Of a DNA stretch of 64,000 bases, positions 21,665-31,444 are shown piece after piece (position 1 is the first letter of the stretch; each line of letters starts with the position of its first letter). The DNA lies in contig JADYYY010000003.1 of the NCBI GenBank assembly GCA_020853395.1, forward strand, positions 1 through 64,000, given 5' to 3'. The stretch is from Acidobacteriota bacterium. GTDB taxonomy: Bacteria > Acidobacteriota > Vicinamibacteria > Vicinamibacterales > SCN-69-37. The notes beneath the pieces were generated by a model. That model did no database searches. It saw nothing but the letters and a program-made list of their open reading frames with translations, and had not been told where the DNA came from. Made by a program: the position numbers and the translations under genes.

Positions 21665-23016
21665 CCGATCTGGCGTACTGGGTCGCCATCTGGCTCGCGG
21701 CCGCCGCCTTCGTCGTCCTGCGGCACTGGCGGGTCCACCGCGGCGTCGGCCTCGTGCTCGGCTACGTCGTGAGCTTCGGGGCGCTGCACTGGCTCGCCTC
21801 GTCGTTCAACCTGCTGCCCTGGAATCGCCATCGCGCGGAGGACCTCGTGACCCTCGGCATGCGCGAGAGCGCGCTCGCGATGGTGATGTTCGCCGCCGGC
21901 GCGGAGATCGTGCTGCAGCTTCGACGCGCGCGGACCGGCTCCGCGAACGTCACGAGCGACGAGGGCATCGCCATCAACCATGGCGCGGTGAACTTCTACC
22001 TCGTCGCAGGCGTCGCGCTGCACGTCGTGCTGCTGCCGATCGCCCGCGGACTGCCGAGCGTGACGGCACTCGTGTCGACCGGATCCACGCTCATGGTCAC
22101 CGCCCTGGGCCTCAAGTGCTGGAACGCCTGGCACGAGCGCCGCTCGCTCGCCATGCTCGGCTGGCTCTTCGTCAGCGCCCTGCTGCCGTTCTTCACGGTG
22201 GCGACGCAAGGCTACCTGGGGTACGGACTCGCGGGAATGCTGATGGTGCTCGTGTTCCTCGCGGCGTTCTACGGACCGCGGCTGAAGCTCCTGGCGATCG
22301 CGGTGCTGTTCGCCTACACCGGGTTGTCGGTCTACGTCACCTACATGCGGGATCGCGCGTACATCCGGTCGGTGGTCTGGAGCGGCAGCAGCCTCGACGA
22401 TCGGCTGGCCAGCGTCGTCGACTCGGTGTCGCAGTTCGAGTGGTTCCAGATTCAGGACCCGCGACATCTGGCCCGCGTCGGCATCCGGCTGGATCAGAAC
22501 TTCCTGGTGGGATCGGCGGTCGCACGCGTCGACGCGCAGCAGGCCACGCTGGCGCACGGCGCGACGATGATCGAGGCGGTCTATGCGCTCCTGCCGCGCG
22601 CGCTCTGGCCCGAGAAGGCGATCGTGGCCGGCAGCGGCGATCTCGTCTCGACCTACACGGGATTCCGGTTCTCGGCCGACACGAGCGTGGGCGTGGGCCA
22701 GGTGCTCGAGTGCTACGTCAACTTCGGCACGGCGGGCGTGCTCGTGTCGTTCATGATCCTCGGCGCCTTGACGGCGGCCGCCGACGGCCGCGCGTTGCGC
22801 GCGCTGGCCGGCGGCGACATCCGCCGGTTCACGATGTGGTACGTCCCGGCCATTGCGCTGCTCAACGTCGGCGGGTCGTTCGTCGAGGCGACCTCGACGG
22901 CCGCCGCCGGACTGGTCATGGCCGCGCTCGTCGGCGGCTTGACCGTGCGGTTGTACGTGCCTCGGCCGATGCTCGGCGAGGCGGGCGCGCCAGAACCCGT
23001 GCGGGGCGCGCAATGA
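21661..23016 (+). CDS. Wzy-like polysaccharide polymerase (multi-pass membrane protein)
   Basis: The 451-residue protein has about ten membrane segments and a large periplasmic loop (about residues 235-340) that contains ALLPRALWPEKA, a signature-like stretch of O-antigen/EPS polymerases of the oligosaccharide repeat-unit type. Wzy joins repeat units on the periplasmic side of the inner membrane. It starts on GTG with a 4-bp overlap and ends with a 4-bp overlap to the next transferase. It is placed among transferases, as wzy genes usually are. Confidence 0.75.
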   Translation: MTDLAYWVAIWLAAAAFVVLRHWRVHRGVGLVLGYVVSFGALHWLASSFNLLPWNRHRAEDLVTLGMRESALAMVMFAAGAEIVLQLRRARTGSANVTSDEGIAINHGAVNFYLVAGVALHVVLLPIARGLPSVTALVSTGSTLMVTALGLKCWNAWHERRSLAMLGWLFVSALLPFFTVATQGYLGYGLAGMLMVLVFLAAFYGPRLKLLAIAVLFAYTGLSVYVTYMRDRAYIRSVVWSGSSLDDRLASVVDSVSQFEWFQIQDPRHLARVGIRLDQNFLVGSAVARVDAQQATLAHGATMIEAVYALLPRALWPEKAIVAGSGDLVSTYTGFRFSADTSVGVGQVLECYVNFGTAGVLVSFMILGALTAAADGRALRALAGGDIRRFTMWYVPAIALLNVGGSFVEATSTAAAGLVMAALVGGLTVRLYVPRPMLGEAGAPEPVRGAQ

Positions 23017-24134
23017 GCCGGGCGGCCTGCGCGGCCATCACCCTGGCGGAGACGGGCGGCGGCGTCGCGGCGGCCGCCAGGCTGATCTGGGGCGCGTTCG
23101 AATCCCGATGGGGGAGCGATGCGACCCTCGTCCTTTTGGATCCGCGCGCCGGCGGCGCGACGCCCGGCCTGGCGTCGCGCGTCTCGTTCGGCGCGAAGCT
23201 GATGGCGGCTCAAGCCCGTCACGCGACCGACTGGATTCTCTACACGCACTTGTCGCTCGCGCAGGTCCAGGACTTCGTCCCTGGCAGCATGCAGCGCCCG
23301 TACGCGGTGTTCCTGCACGGCATCGAGCTGTGGCGTCCGCTTCAACGCCGCCAGCGAGCCGCGCTCGAAGGCGCGCGATTGCTGGTGGCGAACTCCGCCT
23401 ACACGGCCGGCCGCGCGTCGGAGATGCACCCGTGGCTCGGTCCTGTAGCGGTGTCGGGGCTCGCGCTGCCGGAGACGGCGAGCGATGCGCAGCTCCAGAC
23501 GTCGCGCGAAGCATCTGCAGTGCCGTCGGTGCTGATCGTCGGACGCATGTCGTCGGCCGAGCGGTACAAGGGCCACGATCAGCTCATCGAAGCCTGGCCA
23601 GCCGTTCGGCGAGCCTGTCCCGACGCGCGGCTTGTGGTCGTCGGCGACGGCGACGATCGGCCGCGGCTGCAGGCCAAGGCGGCGGCGACGACGGTCTCGT
23701 CAGGCGCCATCGTGTTCACGGGATTCGTGGGCGCGGCGGAGCTTCGCGAGCTGTACCGTCAAGCGTGGATCTTCGCGATGCCCAGCCGGTGCGAGGGCTT
23801 CGGCCTCGTCTATCTCGAAGCCATGCGGCACGGCCTGCCGTGCATTGGGGCGATTCACGACGCGGCTCGCGAGGTCATCGATCCGGACGTGACCGGCGTG
23901 CTCGTCGACCAGGGCGACGTCTCCACCCTGGCTGCGCACGTGATCCGCCTGCTCGGAGACGACGCGCTGCGAGCGTCGATGGGGCGCGCGGGCCGGCGTC
24001 GAGTCCAGGAGCGCTTCAGCCGCGCACGCTTCGAATCACGTTTGATGTCGCTGGTCGACGAGGCGTTTGGCGCTTCTGCCGGCACACGCTCCTTCGTCGC
24101 CAGCGACGCGCCATGCCGGGAGACGACGCGGTGA
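23013..24134 (+). CDS. Glycosyltransferase family 4
   Basis: The ATG at 23013 overlaps the polymerase stop (ATGA) and gives 373 residues. The N-terminal part has AITLAETGGGVAAAARLIWG. The C-terminal part has VLIVGRMSSAERYKGHDQLI, VVVGDGDDRPRL and MPSRCEGFGLVYLEAMRHG, the textbook GT4 donor site. It acts in the cytoplasm on the growing repeat unit; the sugar is unknown. Confidence 0.93.
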   Translation: MSRAACAAITLAETGGGVAAAARLIWGAFESRWGSDATLVLLDPRAGGATPGLASRVSFGAKLMAAQARHATDWILYTHLSLAQVQDFVPGSMQRPYAVFLHGIELWRPLQRRQRAALEGARLLVANSAYTAGRASEMHPWLGPVAVSGLALPETASDAQLQTSREASAVPSVLIVGRMSSAERYKGHDQLIEAWPAVRRACPDARLVVVGDGDDRPRLQAKAAATTVSSGAIVFTGFVGAAELRELYRQAWIFAMPSRCEGFGLVYLEAMRHGLPCIGAIHDAAREVIDPDVTGVLVDQGDVSTLAAHVIRLLGDDALRASMGRAGRRRVQERFSRARFESRLMSLVDEAFGASAGTRSFVASDAPCRETTR

Positions 24135-25351
24135 GGCGGACCGTGCTGCACGTCATCCCGTCGGTCGCTCCCCGCGACGGCGGGCCGAGCGCTGCGGTGC
24201 TCGGCATGGGCCGCGCGCTCCGGACTCTGGGCTGGGACGCGCAGATCGCCACGACGGACGCGGACGGTCGCACGCGCCTGCCGGTGGACCTCGGCCGCAC
24301 GGTCGACCATCACGGCGTGCCGACGATCTTCTTCGCGCGGGCACTTGGTGTCGGATTCAAGTGGTCTCCGGCGTTGGCGCAGTGGCTGAGGCAGCACGTG
24401 ACCGACTACGACGTGGTGCACGTCCACGCGGTGTTCTCGCACTCGTCGATGGCTGCCGGCCGTGCCTGTCAGGCGGCCGCCGTGCCGTACCTGGTGCGTC
24501 CGCTCGGCACGCTGGATCCCTGGAGCCTCGGTCGCAAGGCCTGGCGAAAACGTCTGCTCATGGCAGGCGCGGGCCGGCGTCTGCTCCGCGGCGCGGCCGC
24601 GATGCACTACACGACCGATGAAGAAGGACGACTCGCCGAAACGGCGCTGCGCGGGCTGCCGCGGCCGATCGTCGTGCCGAACGGCGTGGACGACGAGTGG
24701 TTCCAGGTCGGTCCGGCCGGCGCGAACGTCACGCCGCGGCTCCTCTCGATGTCGCGGCTGGATCCGAAGAAGGGCATCGACCGGCTGATCGCCGCGTTCC
24801 ATTCCATCGCCGACGAGCCGCACGCGCGGGCCTGGCGCTTGACGATCGCCGGCGACGGCGAGCCGTCGTACGTCTCGACGCTGCGGGCGCTTGCGCGCGA
24901 CGGCGCCGGACGCGGCCGCATCGACTTTCCGGGGTGGGTTCACGGCCGGGACAAACGCGCGTTGCTCGCGGCGTCGGCACTGTTCGTCCTGGCGTCGCGG
25001 CAGGAGAATTTCGGGATTGCGGCCGCTGAAGCGCTCGCCGCCGGCCTGCCGGTCGTGCTGTCGGCCGGCGTGAACCTCGCGCACGACGTTCGCGCGGCCG
25101 GTGCCGGGTGGACGGCCGGCGAGACCACGGAGGCGCTGGCCGATGTGCTCAGCCTCGCGATGCGAGGCGGCGAGGAACGCCGGCGCCGCGGGGCGCGCGG
25201 ACGCCGCATGGCCGAGGCGTTTCGGTGGCCGGCGGTCGCGGCCGCGCTGGTAGACGCGTATGTCACCGCGGCGTCGCCGGACACACCCACGCGATCGGCG
25301 GCCGGGGTCGTGCAATCGCACGCCGAAACACCGGCGCACGGGCTGAGCTGA
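24131..25351 (+). CDS. Glycosyltransferase family 4
   Basis: I chose the GTG at 24131, which overlaps the previous stop, giving VRRTVLHVIPSVAPRDGGPS; an ATG at 24113 is also in frame. The 406-residue protein has VVHVHAVFSHSSMAAGR, PRLLSMSRLDPKKGIDRL and LASRQENFGIAAAEALAAGLPVV, which are clear GT4 landmarks. The stop overlaps the asnB start by one base (TGATG). Confidence 0.92.
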   Translation: MRRTVLHVIPSVAPRDGGPSAAVLGMGRALRTLGWDAQIATTDADGRTRLPVDLGRTVDHHGVPTIFFARALGVGFKWSPALAQWLRQHVTDYDVVHVHAVFSHSSMAAGRACQAAAVPYLVRPLGTLDPWSLGRKAWRKRLLMAGAGRRLLRGAAAMHYTTDEEGRLAETALRGLPRPIVVPNGVDDEWFQVGPAGANVTPRLLSMSRLDPKKGIDRLIAAFHSIADEPHARAWRLTIAGDGEPSYVSTLRALARDGAGRGRIDFPGWVHGRDKRALLAASALFVLASRQENFGIAAAEALAAGLPVVLSAGVNLAHDVRAAGAGWTAGETTEALADVLSLAMRGGEERRRRGARGRRMAEAFRWPAVAAALVDAYVTAASPDTPTRSAAGVVQSHAETPAHGLS

Positions 25352-27282
25352 TGTGCGGGATCGCGGGCGTCATGTGCTGGGGTGAACCGCCGAATCCGGC
25401 GTCCATCGGCACCGTCGAGCGCATGGTGGCCTCTCTCGGACATCGAGGACCTGACGGCCGTGGCGTCGCTGTATGCGCGGGCGATCTCGATCACCGTGGG
25501 CCCGGTCCGCAGGTCGTGTTCGGGCACACGCGGCTCGCCATCCTCGATCTGTCGGAGCGTGGCGCACAGCCGATGCGGAGCGCCGACCGCGACGTCTGGA
25601 TCACGTTCAACGGCGAGATCTACAACTTCGCCGACTTGCGCGCCGAGCTCGAGCGGGACGGCGCGCGCTTCCAGAGCCGCACCGACACCGAGGTGCTCCT
25701 GCGCGGCTACGAGCGCTGGGGTGAGGACGTGGTCTTGCGGCTGCGAGGGATGTTCGCCTTCGCGATCTGGAACGGCGAACGGCGGACGCTGCTCGTGGCG
25801 CGAGATCGGCTGGGCATCAAACCGCTGTACTTCCATCGTGGCGATCGTTGCCTGCTGTTCGCGTCGGAGATTCGCGCGTTGCTCGCGAGCGGACACGTGG
25901 CCCGCCAGCTCGACCGCACGGCGCTCGCGACCTTCCTGGCGTACCAGTCGGTGCCGCCGCCGCGCACGCTCGTCGAGGGCGTCGAGATGCTGCCGCCCGG
26001 CACGCTGCTTCGCGTGGACGGCGCGGGGCAGGTGGTCGAGCGTCAGTACTGGGACCTGCTCGATGGAGCGGTGACGTCACCGCAGCACGATGGCGACGTG
26101 GGGCGCGCCCGTCGCGAGGTTCGCCGGCGCCTGGCGGAAGCGGCCGCGCTGCACCTCGTGAGCGACGTGCCGGTCGGCGTGTTCCTGTCGGGAGGGATTG
26201 ATTCGAGCGCGCTCGTCGCCCTGACCCGCGAGGCCGGCCGCGTCCCGCACACGTTCTCCGTCATCCTGCCGGGCAGTGCCGAGGACGAGAGCCGGCACGC
26301 GAGGGTGGTCGCTCGCCGGTTCGGCGCGGTGCACGAAGAGATCTCGCTGTCGGGGCAGGACGTTCGCCGGCAAATCCCCGAGGCGCTCGCGAGCGTGGAC
26401 CACCCGAGCGGCGACGGGATCAACACGTTTGTCGTCGCGCGCGCGGTGCGCACGGCGGGCGTGACGGTGGCACTGTCGGGCCTGGGAGGCGACGAGGTGT
26501 TCGGCGGCTACCCGTCGTTCGCCCGCATGCGCCGCCTCGCCGCACTGGGGCCGCTGTGGAAGCACTCGCCGCCGCCGCTGCGCCGGCTCGCGGCCGCGGC
26601 CGTGCGCGCGATTGGTGGTGAGTCGGTGCCGTCGACGAAAGCCGCCGCGGTGCTCGAGACCGACGCGAGCCTGCCGCGCGCGTTTCCGATCACGCGTCAG
26701 GTGTTCGACGAGGCCACCCGTGCTCGGTTGCTCGGACGGAGCCGGCCCGACGCCGACGATCCGTATGTCGCCTTGCTCGAGGAGGCGGCGTCGCGTTGTC
26801 GCGACGTCGAGGCGATGAGCCTCGTGTCGTACGCCGAGTGCCGGACGTACATGCACGACGTGCTGCTCCGAGACGCCGATCAGATGAGCATGGCGCACGG
26901 CGTGGAGGTCAGGGTGCCGTTGCTCGATCATCCCCTCGTCGAGCACGTGGTCGGCCTGCCGGCGTCGGTGAAGCTCGTCGCGGGACGGTCGAAGCCGCTG
27001 CTCGTCGACGCGCTCGATGGTCTGCTGCCGCCCGAGATCACCGAACGGCCCAAGCAGGGTTTCGTGCTGCCGTTCGCGGACTGGATGCGCACCGATCTGC
27101 GGAGCCTGTGCGAGCACCATCTCGGGCGCGGCGGCCTCGGCGGCCGCGAGGCGCTGGTCGCCGGCGCCATCGAGGACGTCTGGCAGCGGTTTCTCGCACG
27201 GGATCGGTCGACGAGCTGGTCGCGCCCGTGGGCGCTGGTCGCGCTGAACGCCTGGATGGAGGCCTGTGGCATCGAGGCCTGA
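25351..27282 (+). CDS. asnB: Asparagine synthetase, glutamine-hydrolysing, EPS-associated
   Basis: The 643-residue protein begins MCGIAGVM, so the catalytic Cys2 of the glutaminase domain is intact (about residues 1-190). The synthetase domain carries the PPi loop LSGGIDSSAL near residue 280, LSGLGGDEVFGGY, and PLLDHPLVEHV. In polysaccharide loci AsnB-type enzymes often amidate a uronic acid of the repeat unit rather than make free asparagine; here that is inferred from position only. It is flanked by transferases and overlaps the next gene by 17 bp. Confidence 0.92.
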   Translation: MCGIAGVMCWGEPPNPASIGTVERMVASLGHRGPDGRGVAVCAGDLDHRGPGPQVVFGHTRLAILDLSERGAQPMRSADRDVWITFNGEIYNFADLRAELERDGARFQSRTDTEVLLRGYERWGEDVVLRLRGMFAFAIWNGERRTLLVARDRLGIKPLYFHRGDRCLLFASEIRALLASGHVARQLDRTALATFLAYQSVPPPRTLVEGVEMLPPGTLLRVDGAGQVVERQYWDLLDGAVTSPQHDGDVGRARREVRRRLAEAAALHLVSDVPVGVFLSGGIDSSALVALTREAGRVPHTFSVILPGSAEDESRHARVVARRFGAVHEEISLSGQDVRRQIPEALASVDHPSGDGINTFVVARAVRTAGVTVALSGLGGDEVFGGYPSFARMRRLAALGPLWKHSPPPLRRLAAAAVRAIGGESVPSTKAAAVLETDASLPRAFPITRQVFDEATRARLLGRSRPDADDPYVALLEEAASRCRDVEAMSLVSYAECRTYMHDVLLRDADQMSMAHGVEVRVPLLDHPLVEHVVGLPASVKLVAGRSKPLLVDALDGLLPPEITERPKQGFVLPFADWMRTDLRSLCEHHLGRGGLGGREALVAGAIEDVWQRFLARDRSTSWSRPWALVALNAWMEACGIEA

Positions 27283-28102
27283 CACGGGGCTGCTGGCTCA
27301 GGTCACGCCGCTCGTGTTGACCTACAACGAGGCGCCCAATCTCGATCGCACGCTCGCGATGCTCCAGTGGGCGGCCCGGATCGTGGTGGTCGACAGCGGC
27401 AGCGCGGACGGGACGCTCGAGATCTGCCGCCGCTATCCGGCGGTCGACGTGTTCGCGCGAGCGTTCGACGGGTTCGCCGCGCAGCGCAATTTCGGGCTGG
27501 ACCAGGTGCGCACGGCCTGGGTGCTGTCGCTCGACGCCGACTACGTCTTGACGCCGGAAGCGATCGAGGAACTGAGGACGCTCTTGCCCGACGAGCGCAC
27601 GACGGCCTACCACGCGAGGATGACGTACTGCGTGTTCGGCCGTCCGCTGCGCGGTTCGCTCTATCCGCCGCGCATCGTGCTGTTCCGCCGGGATCGCGCG
27701 CGGTACGTCCCCGACGGCCACAGTGAGCGGCTCGAGTTCACCGGCGCATCAGGGTGGCTGCGCGCCGGCGTGCGGCACGACGACCGCAAGCCGCTCGAAC
27801 GCTGGTGGGCCGACCAATGGCGGTACGCCTCGCAGGAGGCCCAGCACCTCCTCGACTCGCCGGCGCCGGCGCTGACGACGATCGATCGGATCCGCCGGCG
27901 AACACCGTTCGCGCCGGCCGTCGTGCTGGCGTACGGCCTGATCTGGCGCGGTCTGGCGTTCGATGGGTGGGCCGGGTGCTACTACCTCGCGCAGCGGATG
28001 CTCGCGGAACTGCTGCTGCTCGCCCAACTGGTCGACCGGCGGCTGCGTCCATCGAGTGCGGCCGTTGAGACGCCCGGCGATCGATACGGGAGGACACGAT
28101 GA
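27266..28102 (+). CDS. Glycosyltransferase family 2 (WaaE/KdtX-like)
   Basis: The 278-residue GT-A protein has VVVDSGSADGTLEICRRY and LSLDADYVLTPEA, the DXD-type donor site, in the layout of the WaaE/KdtX beta-glucosyltransferase group. The C-terminal half has WWADQWRYASQEAQHLL and a hydrophobic segment. It starts on a GTG inside asnB (17-bp overlap) and ends overlapping the ABC permease gene (ATGA). Confidence 0.9.
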   Translation: MASRPDTGLLAQVTPLVLTYNEAPNLDRTLAMLQWAARIVVVDSGSADGTLEICRRYPAVDVFARAFDGFAAQRNFGLDQVRTAWVLSLDADYVLTPEAIEELRTLLPDERTTAYHARMTYCVFGRPLRGSLYPPRIVLFRRDRARYVPDGHSERLEFTGASGWLRAGVRHDDRKPLERWWADQWRYASQEAQHLLDSPAPALTTIDRIRRRTPFAPAVVLAYGLIWRGLAFDGWAGCYYLAQRMLAELLLLAQLVDRRLRPSSAAVETPGDRYGRTR

Positions 28103-28968
28103 CGTCAGCGACCGGGATCGCGGAGCCGCTCGAGCGCGATGCGGAGATCGTCATCGAGCCGGGAGGCGCGATCCGTCACTACTGGCGCGATCTCTGGCAC
28201 TACCGCGAGCTCTTCTACATCCTCTCGTGGCGCGACGTGGCGGTGCGCTACAAGCAGACCGTCGCCGGCGCCGGATGGGCGGTCGTGCAGCCCTTCGTGA
28301 GCATGGTCATCATGAGCGTGATCTTCGGCAAGATCGCGGGGCTGCCGTCAGAGGGCCGTGCGCCGTACCCGCTGCTCGTGTTCGCCGGCATGCTGCCGTG
28401 GCAGTTCTTCTCGAATGCGCTCCTCGCCTCGAGCCAGAGCCTGGCGAGCAACGCGAACCTCGTGTCGAAGGTGTACTTCCCGCGGCTCATCGTGCCCGCG
28501 AGCCCGGTGCTCGTCTCGTTGATTGACTTCGCGGTCTCGGCCGTCGTGCTGGTGGCCATGATGGTCTGGTTCCAGTTCTGGCCGACCTGGCGCGTCGTCA
28601 CGCTGCCGGCGTTCGTCGGGCTCGCGATCGTCGCCGCATTCGGCCCCGCGCTGCTCATCTGTGCGATGACCGTGAAGTACCGCGATTTCCGCTTCGTGAT
28701 TCCGTTCCTGATGCAGTTCGGTCTGTACATCAGCCCGGTCGCCTACAGCAGCGCCGTCGTCCGCGAGCGCATCGGCGAGCCGCTGTTCCTCCTGTACGCC
28801 GTCAATCCCATGGTCGGCGTCATCGACGGGTTCCGCTGGGCCCTGGTAGGGCAGGGCGCGATCTTCTGGCCCGGGTTCCTGATCTCGAGCCTGTGCGCCG
28901 TCGTGATGTTCGTCGCCGGGCTTCGCTACTTCCGGACGACCGAGCGCACGTTCGCCGACCTCGTGTGA
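28099..28968 (+). CDS. ABC-2 polysaccharide exporter permease (Wzm/KpsM-like)
   Basis: The 289-residue protein has six predicted membrane helices, an N-terminal cytoplasmic part with YWRDLWHYRELFYILSWRD and the ABC-2 family stretch VRYKQTVAGAGWAVVQPF. Such permeases move undecaprenyl-linked glycans to the periplasm. The gene is 15 bp before its ATPase partner. The presence of this exporter together with a Wzy-like polymerase is unusual. Confidence 0.94.
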   Translation: MTSATGIAEPLERDAEIVIEPGGAIRHYWRDLWHYRELFYILSWRDVAVRYKQTVAGAGWAVVQPFVSMVIMSVIFGKIAGLPSEGRAPYPLLVFAGMLPWQFFSNALLASSQSLASNANLVSKVYFPRLIVPASPVLVSLIDFAVSAVVLVAMMVWFQFWPTWRVVTLPAFVGLAIVAAFGPALLICAMTVKYRDFRFVIPFLMQFGLYISPVAYSSAVVRERIGEPLFLLYAVNPMVGVIDGFRWALVGQGAIFWPGFLISSLCAVVMFVAGLRYFRTTERTFADLV

Positions 28969-28983
28969 CCGTCGCGATCCTCC

Positions 28984-30312
28984 ATGGCTGACATCGTCAT
29001 CAGCGCCGAGCGGTTGGGCAAACGCTACCGCATCCGCCACAACGCGGAGCGCAGCGAAGGCTTCCGGCACAAGGTGCAGACGGTCGCCACCGCGCCTCTC
29101 AGGTGGCTGAGATCGACGAAGGACGCCGGACGTGAGGGCACGATCGGCATGCCCGCCGTCGAGGACTTCTGGGCGCTGCGCGACGTGTCGTTCGACGTCC
29201 GGCGCGGCGAGGTCATGGGCATCGTCGGCCGAAACGGCGCGGGCAAGTCCACGCTGCTCAAGCTGCTCAGCCGCATCACGGAGCCCACCGAGGGGCGCGC
29301 CCGGATCCGAGGGCGTGTGGCGAGCCTGCTGGAGGTCGGCACGGGATTCCACCCGGAGCTGACCGGACGCGAGAACATCTTTCTCAACGGGACGATCCTC
29401 GGCATGTCGCGCCGGGAGATTCAGCAGCGCTTCGACGAGATCGTCGCCTTCGCCGAAATCGAGCGTTTCCTGGACACGCCCGTGAAGCGCTACAGCAGCG
29501 GCATGTATCTGCGGCTCGCCTTCGCCGTCGCGGCGCACCTCGAGCCCGAGATCCTCATCGTCGACGAGGTGTTGGCCGTCGGCGACGTCGCCTTCCAGAA
29601 GAAGTGCATGACGCGGATGGGAGACGTCGCCCGCGGCGGCCGGACGATCCTGCTCGTCAGCCACAGCCTGGCGGCGATCGAGTCGCTGTGCGCGTCGTGT
29701 CTCGTGATCGACAAGGGACGGTTGACCTATGCCGGTGCGGCGGCGACCGCCGTGCAGCGCTACCTGGCCCAGGAGACCGTGATGTCGGGCGAAGAAGTCG
29801 TGCTCGCCGGCCATCCCGGCCGGATTGCCGACTCGAGGCCGGCGATGCGCTCGGTGACGATCTGCAACGAGGCGGCGGAACCGTCGCGCGCCATCCGCAT
29901 GGGCGATCGCTGCTCGATCGCCGTGCGCTTCGCGCATGACGAGGCGATCGCTCCCGTGCTGAGCCTCGTCGTCCGCACGAGCGGCGGCATGGCGGTCTTC
30001 AGCGTCAACAGCCGGATCGTCAGTACAGGGGGCCCGGTGGCGCCGCGGGATCGTGGGGTCGTCACCGCCACGTTCGAGCGGCTTCCGTTGATGCCCGGCT
30101 CCTATCTCGTCGATTTGTTCTTCGGCGACGCGTACGCGGACTTCGACTGGATCGAGAGCGCCATCAGCTTCGACGTGCTCGAGGCCGACGTCTTCGGCAC
30201 CGGCAAGATCGCGCCGCGCGACGCGGGTGTCGTCTACTGCCCGGCGACGTTCTCGGTGACCAGCGACAGCGCCGACCGGGTGGCGGCGCTCGACATGATG
30301 GCGTCTGCCTGA
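28984..30312 (+). CDS. ABC polysaccharide exporter ATPase with glycan-binding C-terminal domain (Wzt-like)
   Basis: The 442-residue protein has an ABC domain with Walker A GRNGAGKST near residue 82-90, the signature region YSSGMYLRLAFAV and Walker B ILIVDEVLAVGD. An extra C-terminal beta-sandwich (about residues 270-430) matches the Wzt_C type, which in O9a/O8 systems recognises the modified end of the finished glycan. That predicts an end-capping or decorating reaction before export. The carbamoyltransferase or another decorating enzyme in the locus might supply it, but this is inference. Confidence 0.94.
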   Translation: MADIVISAERLGKRYRIRHNAERSEGFRHKVQTVATAPLRWLRSTKDAGREGTIGMPAVEDFWALRDVSFDVRRGEVMGIVGRNGAGKSTLLKLLSRITEPTEGRARIRGRVASLLEVGTGFHPELTGRENIFLNGTILGMSRREIQQRFDEIVAFAEIERFLDTPVKRYSSGMYLRLAFAVAAHLEPEILIVDEVLAVGDVAFQKKCMTRMGDVARGGRTILLVSHSLAAIESLCASCLVIDKGRLTYAGAAATAVQRYLAQETVMSGEEVVLAGHPGRIADSRPAMRSVTICNEAAEPSRAIRMGDRCSIAVRFAHDEAIAPVLSLVVRTSGGMAVFSVNSRIVSTGGPVAPRDRGVVTATFERLPLMPGSYLVDLFFGDAYADFDWIESAISFDVLEADVFGTGKIAPRDAGVVYCPATFSVTSDSADRVAALDMMASA

Positions 30313-30328
30313 AGGTTTGTCGACGATC

Positions 30329-31444
30329 GTGCGTCTTCTCATCGCCGAGCAGTGGCCGCGGTTCGCCGGCGGCTCCGAACGCATGAGCCTGTCGCTCGGG
30401 CGGCATGCTCGTGCACACGGCTGCGAGATCTGGCTGGCGTACGAGCAGCCGGGCGACATGCTCGCCGCCTACGAGCAGGCCGGCATCCGGACGATGGCGA
30501 TGCCGATCCGGCCGCTGGCGGCGCGCCGGCCCGGCGCGGCGTGGCGTGCTGTGCGCAGCCTGCGGCGGCTCGTGCGGCGTGAGCAGATCGACCTGGTCTT
30601 CACGTCGCAGGTGCCGCTCGTGCCGGCCTTGGCGGCCGCCGTGTTCGGCACTCGCGCGCGGACGGTCGTGCACCTCGGGCTCGTGTACGACTTTCCGTCG
30701 CCGATCTTCCAGCGAGGGATGCGGGCGATCGACCTGGGTATCGCGCCGTCCGATCACACGGCTGAAGGATGGCGCGCCCGCGGCTGGCCGGCCGGCACGT
30801 TGCAGGTGATCGAGAACGGGGTGGACATCATGACGTTCTCGCCAGGCGACGGGCGCGACGCGGCTCGGCGGCGGCTGGGGCTGCCGCCGGCGGTGCCGCT
30901 CGTCGCGTACGTGGGCAGGCTCACGGCCGCCAAGGGCGTCTTCACGCTGGCCGAAGCATTCGCCGCGTATCGGCGCCGCGGAGGCAGCGCGCGGCTGGTC
31001 TTCGCAGGGGCGGCGCCAGGCGACGAAGCGATGCAGCTTGCGGCGTTCGCCCATCAGGCCGGCATGGCGGATGACGTGTTGGCCGTCTGGCCTCCGCTGT
31101 CGACGCCCGAGGATCTCTATCGGGCCGCCGACCTCGTGGTCGTGCCGTCGGAGTGGGACGAGCCGTTCGGTCTCGCGCCGCTCGAAAGCGCGGCGTGCGG
31201 GACGCTGGCGATCGTGAGCGATCGCGGGCGCCTGCCGGACTTCGTGCGTGCCGTCGGGCCCTGTGCCGTGACCCGGGCGGGCGACGTCGACGACGTGAGC
31301 ACCTGCCTGCTGTACTGGCTGGCCGAACGCGAGCGGCGCGAGGCCGCCGCACAGCGTGTGCACGAGGACGTCGTCCGTCGATTCGGGTTCTCGGCGTGCG
31401 GCGACGCGTACCTCCAGGCATTCAGCCGCATGGTGGCGGCGTGA
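30329..31444 (+). CDS. Glycosyltransferase family 4
   Basis: The GTG at 30329 gives VRLLIAEQWPRFAGGSERMSL, a normal GT4 beginning with the glycine motif; a TTG at 30317 is in frame but only one base after its AAGG. The 371-residue protein has VPLVAYVGRLTAAKGVFTL, RLVFAGAAPGDEA and PSEWDEPFGLAPLESAACG. It is followed directly (4-bp overlap) by a GT2 gene. Confidence 0.9.
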   Translation: MRLLIAEQWPRFAGGSERMSLSLGRHARAHGCEIWLAYEQPGDMLAAYEQAGIRTMAMPIRPLAARRPGAAWRAVRSLRRLVRREQIDLVFTSQVPLVPALAAAVFGTRARTVVHLGLVYDFPSPIFQRGMRAIDLGIAPSDHTAEGWRARGWPAGTLQVIENGVDIMTFSPGDGRDAARRRLGLPPAVPLVAYVGRLTAAKGVFTLAEAFAAYRRRGGSARLVFAGAAPGDEAMQLAAFAHQAGMADDVLAVWPPLSTPEDLYRAADLVVVPSEWDEPFGLAPLESAACGTLAIVSDRGRLPDFVRAVGPCAVTRAGDVDDVSTCLLYWLAERERREAAAQRVHEDVVRRFGFSACGDAYLQAFSRMVAA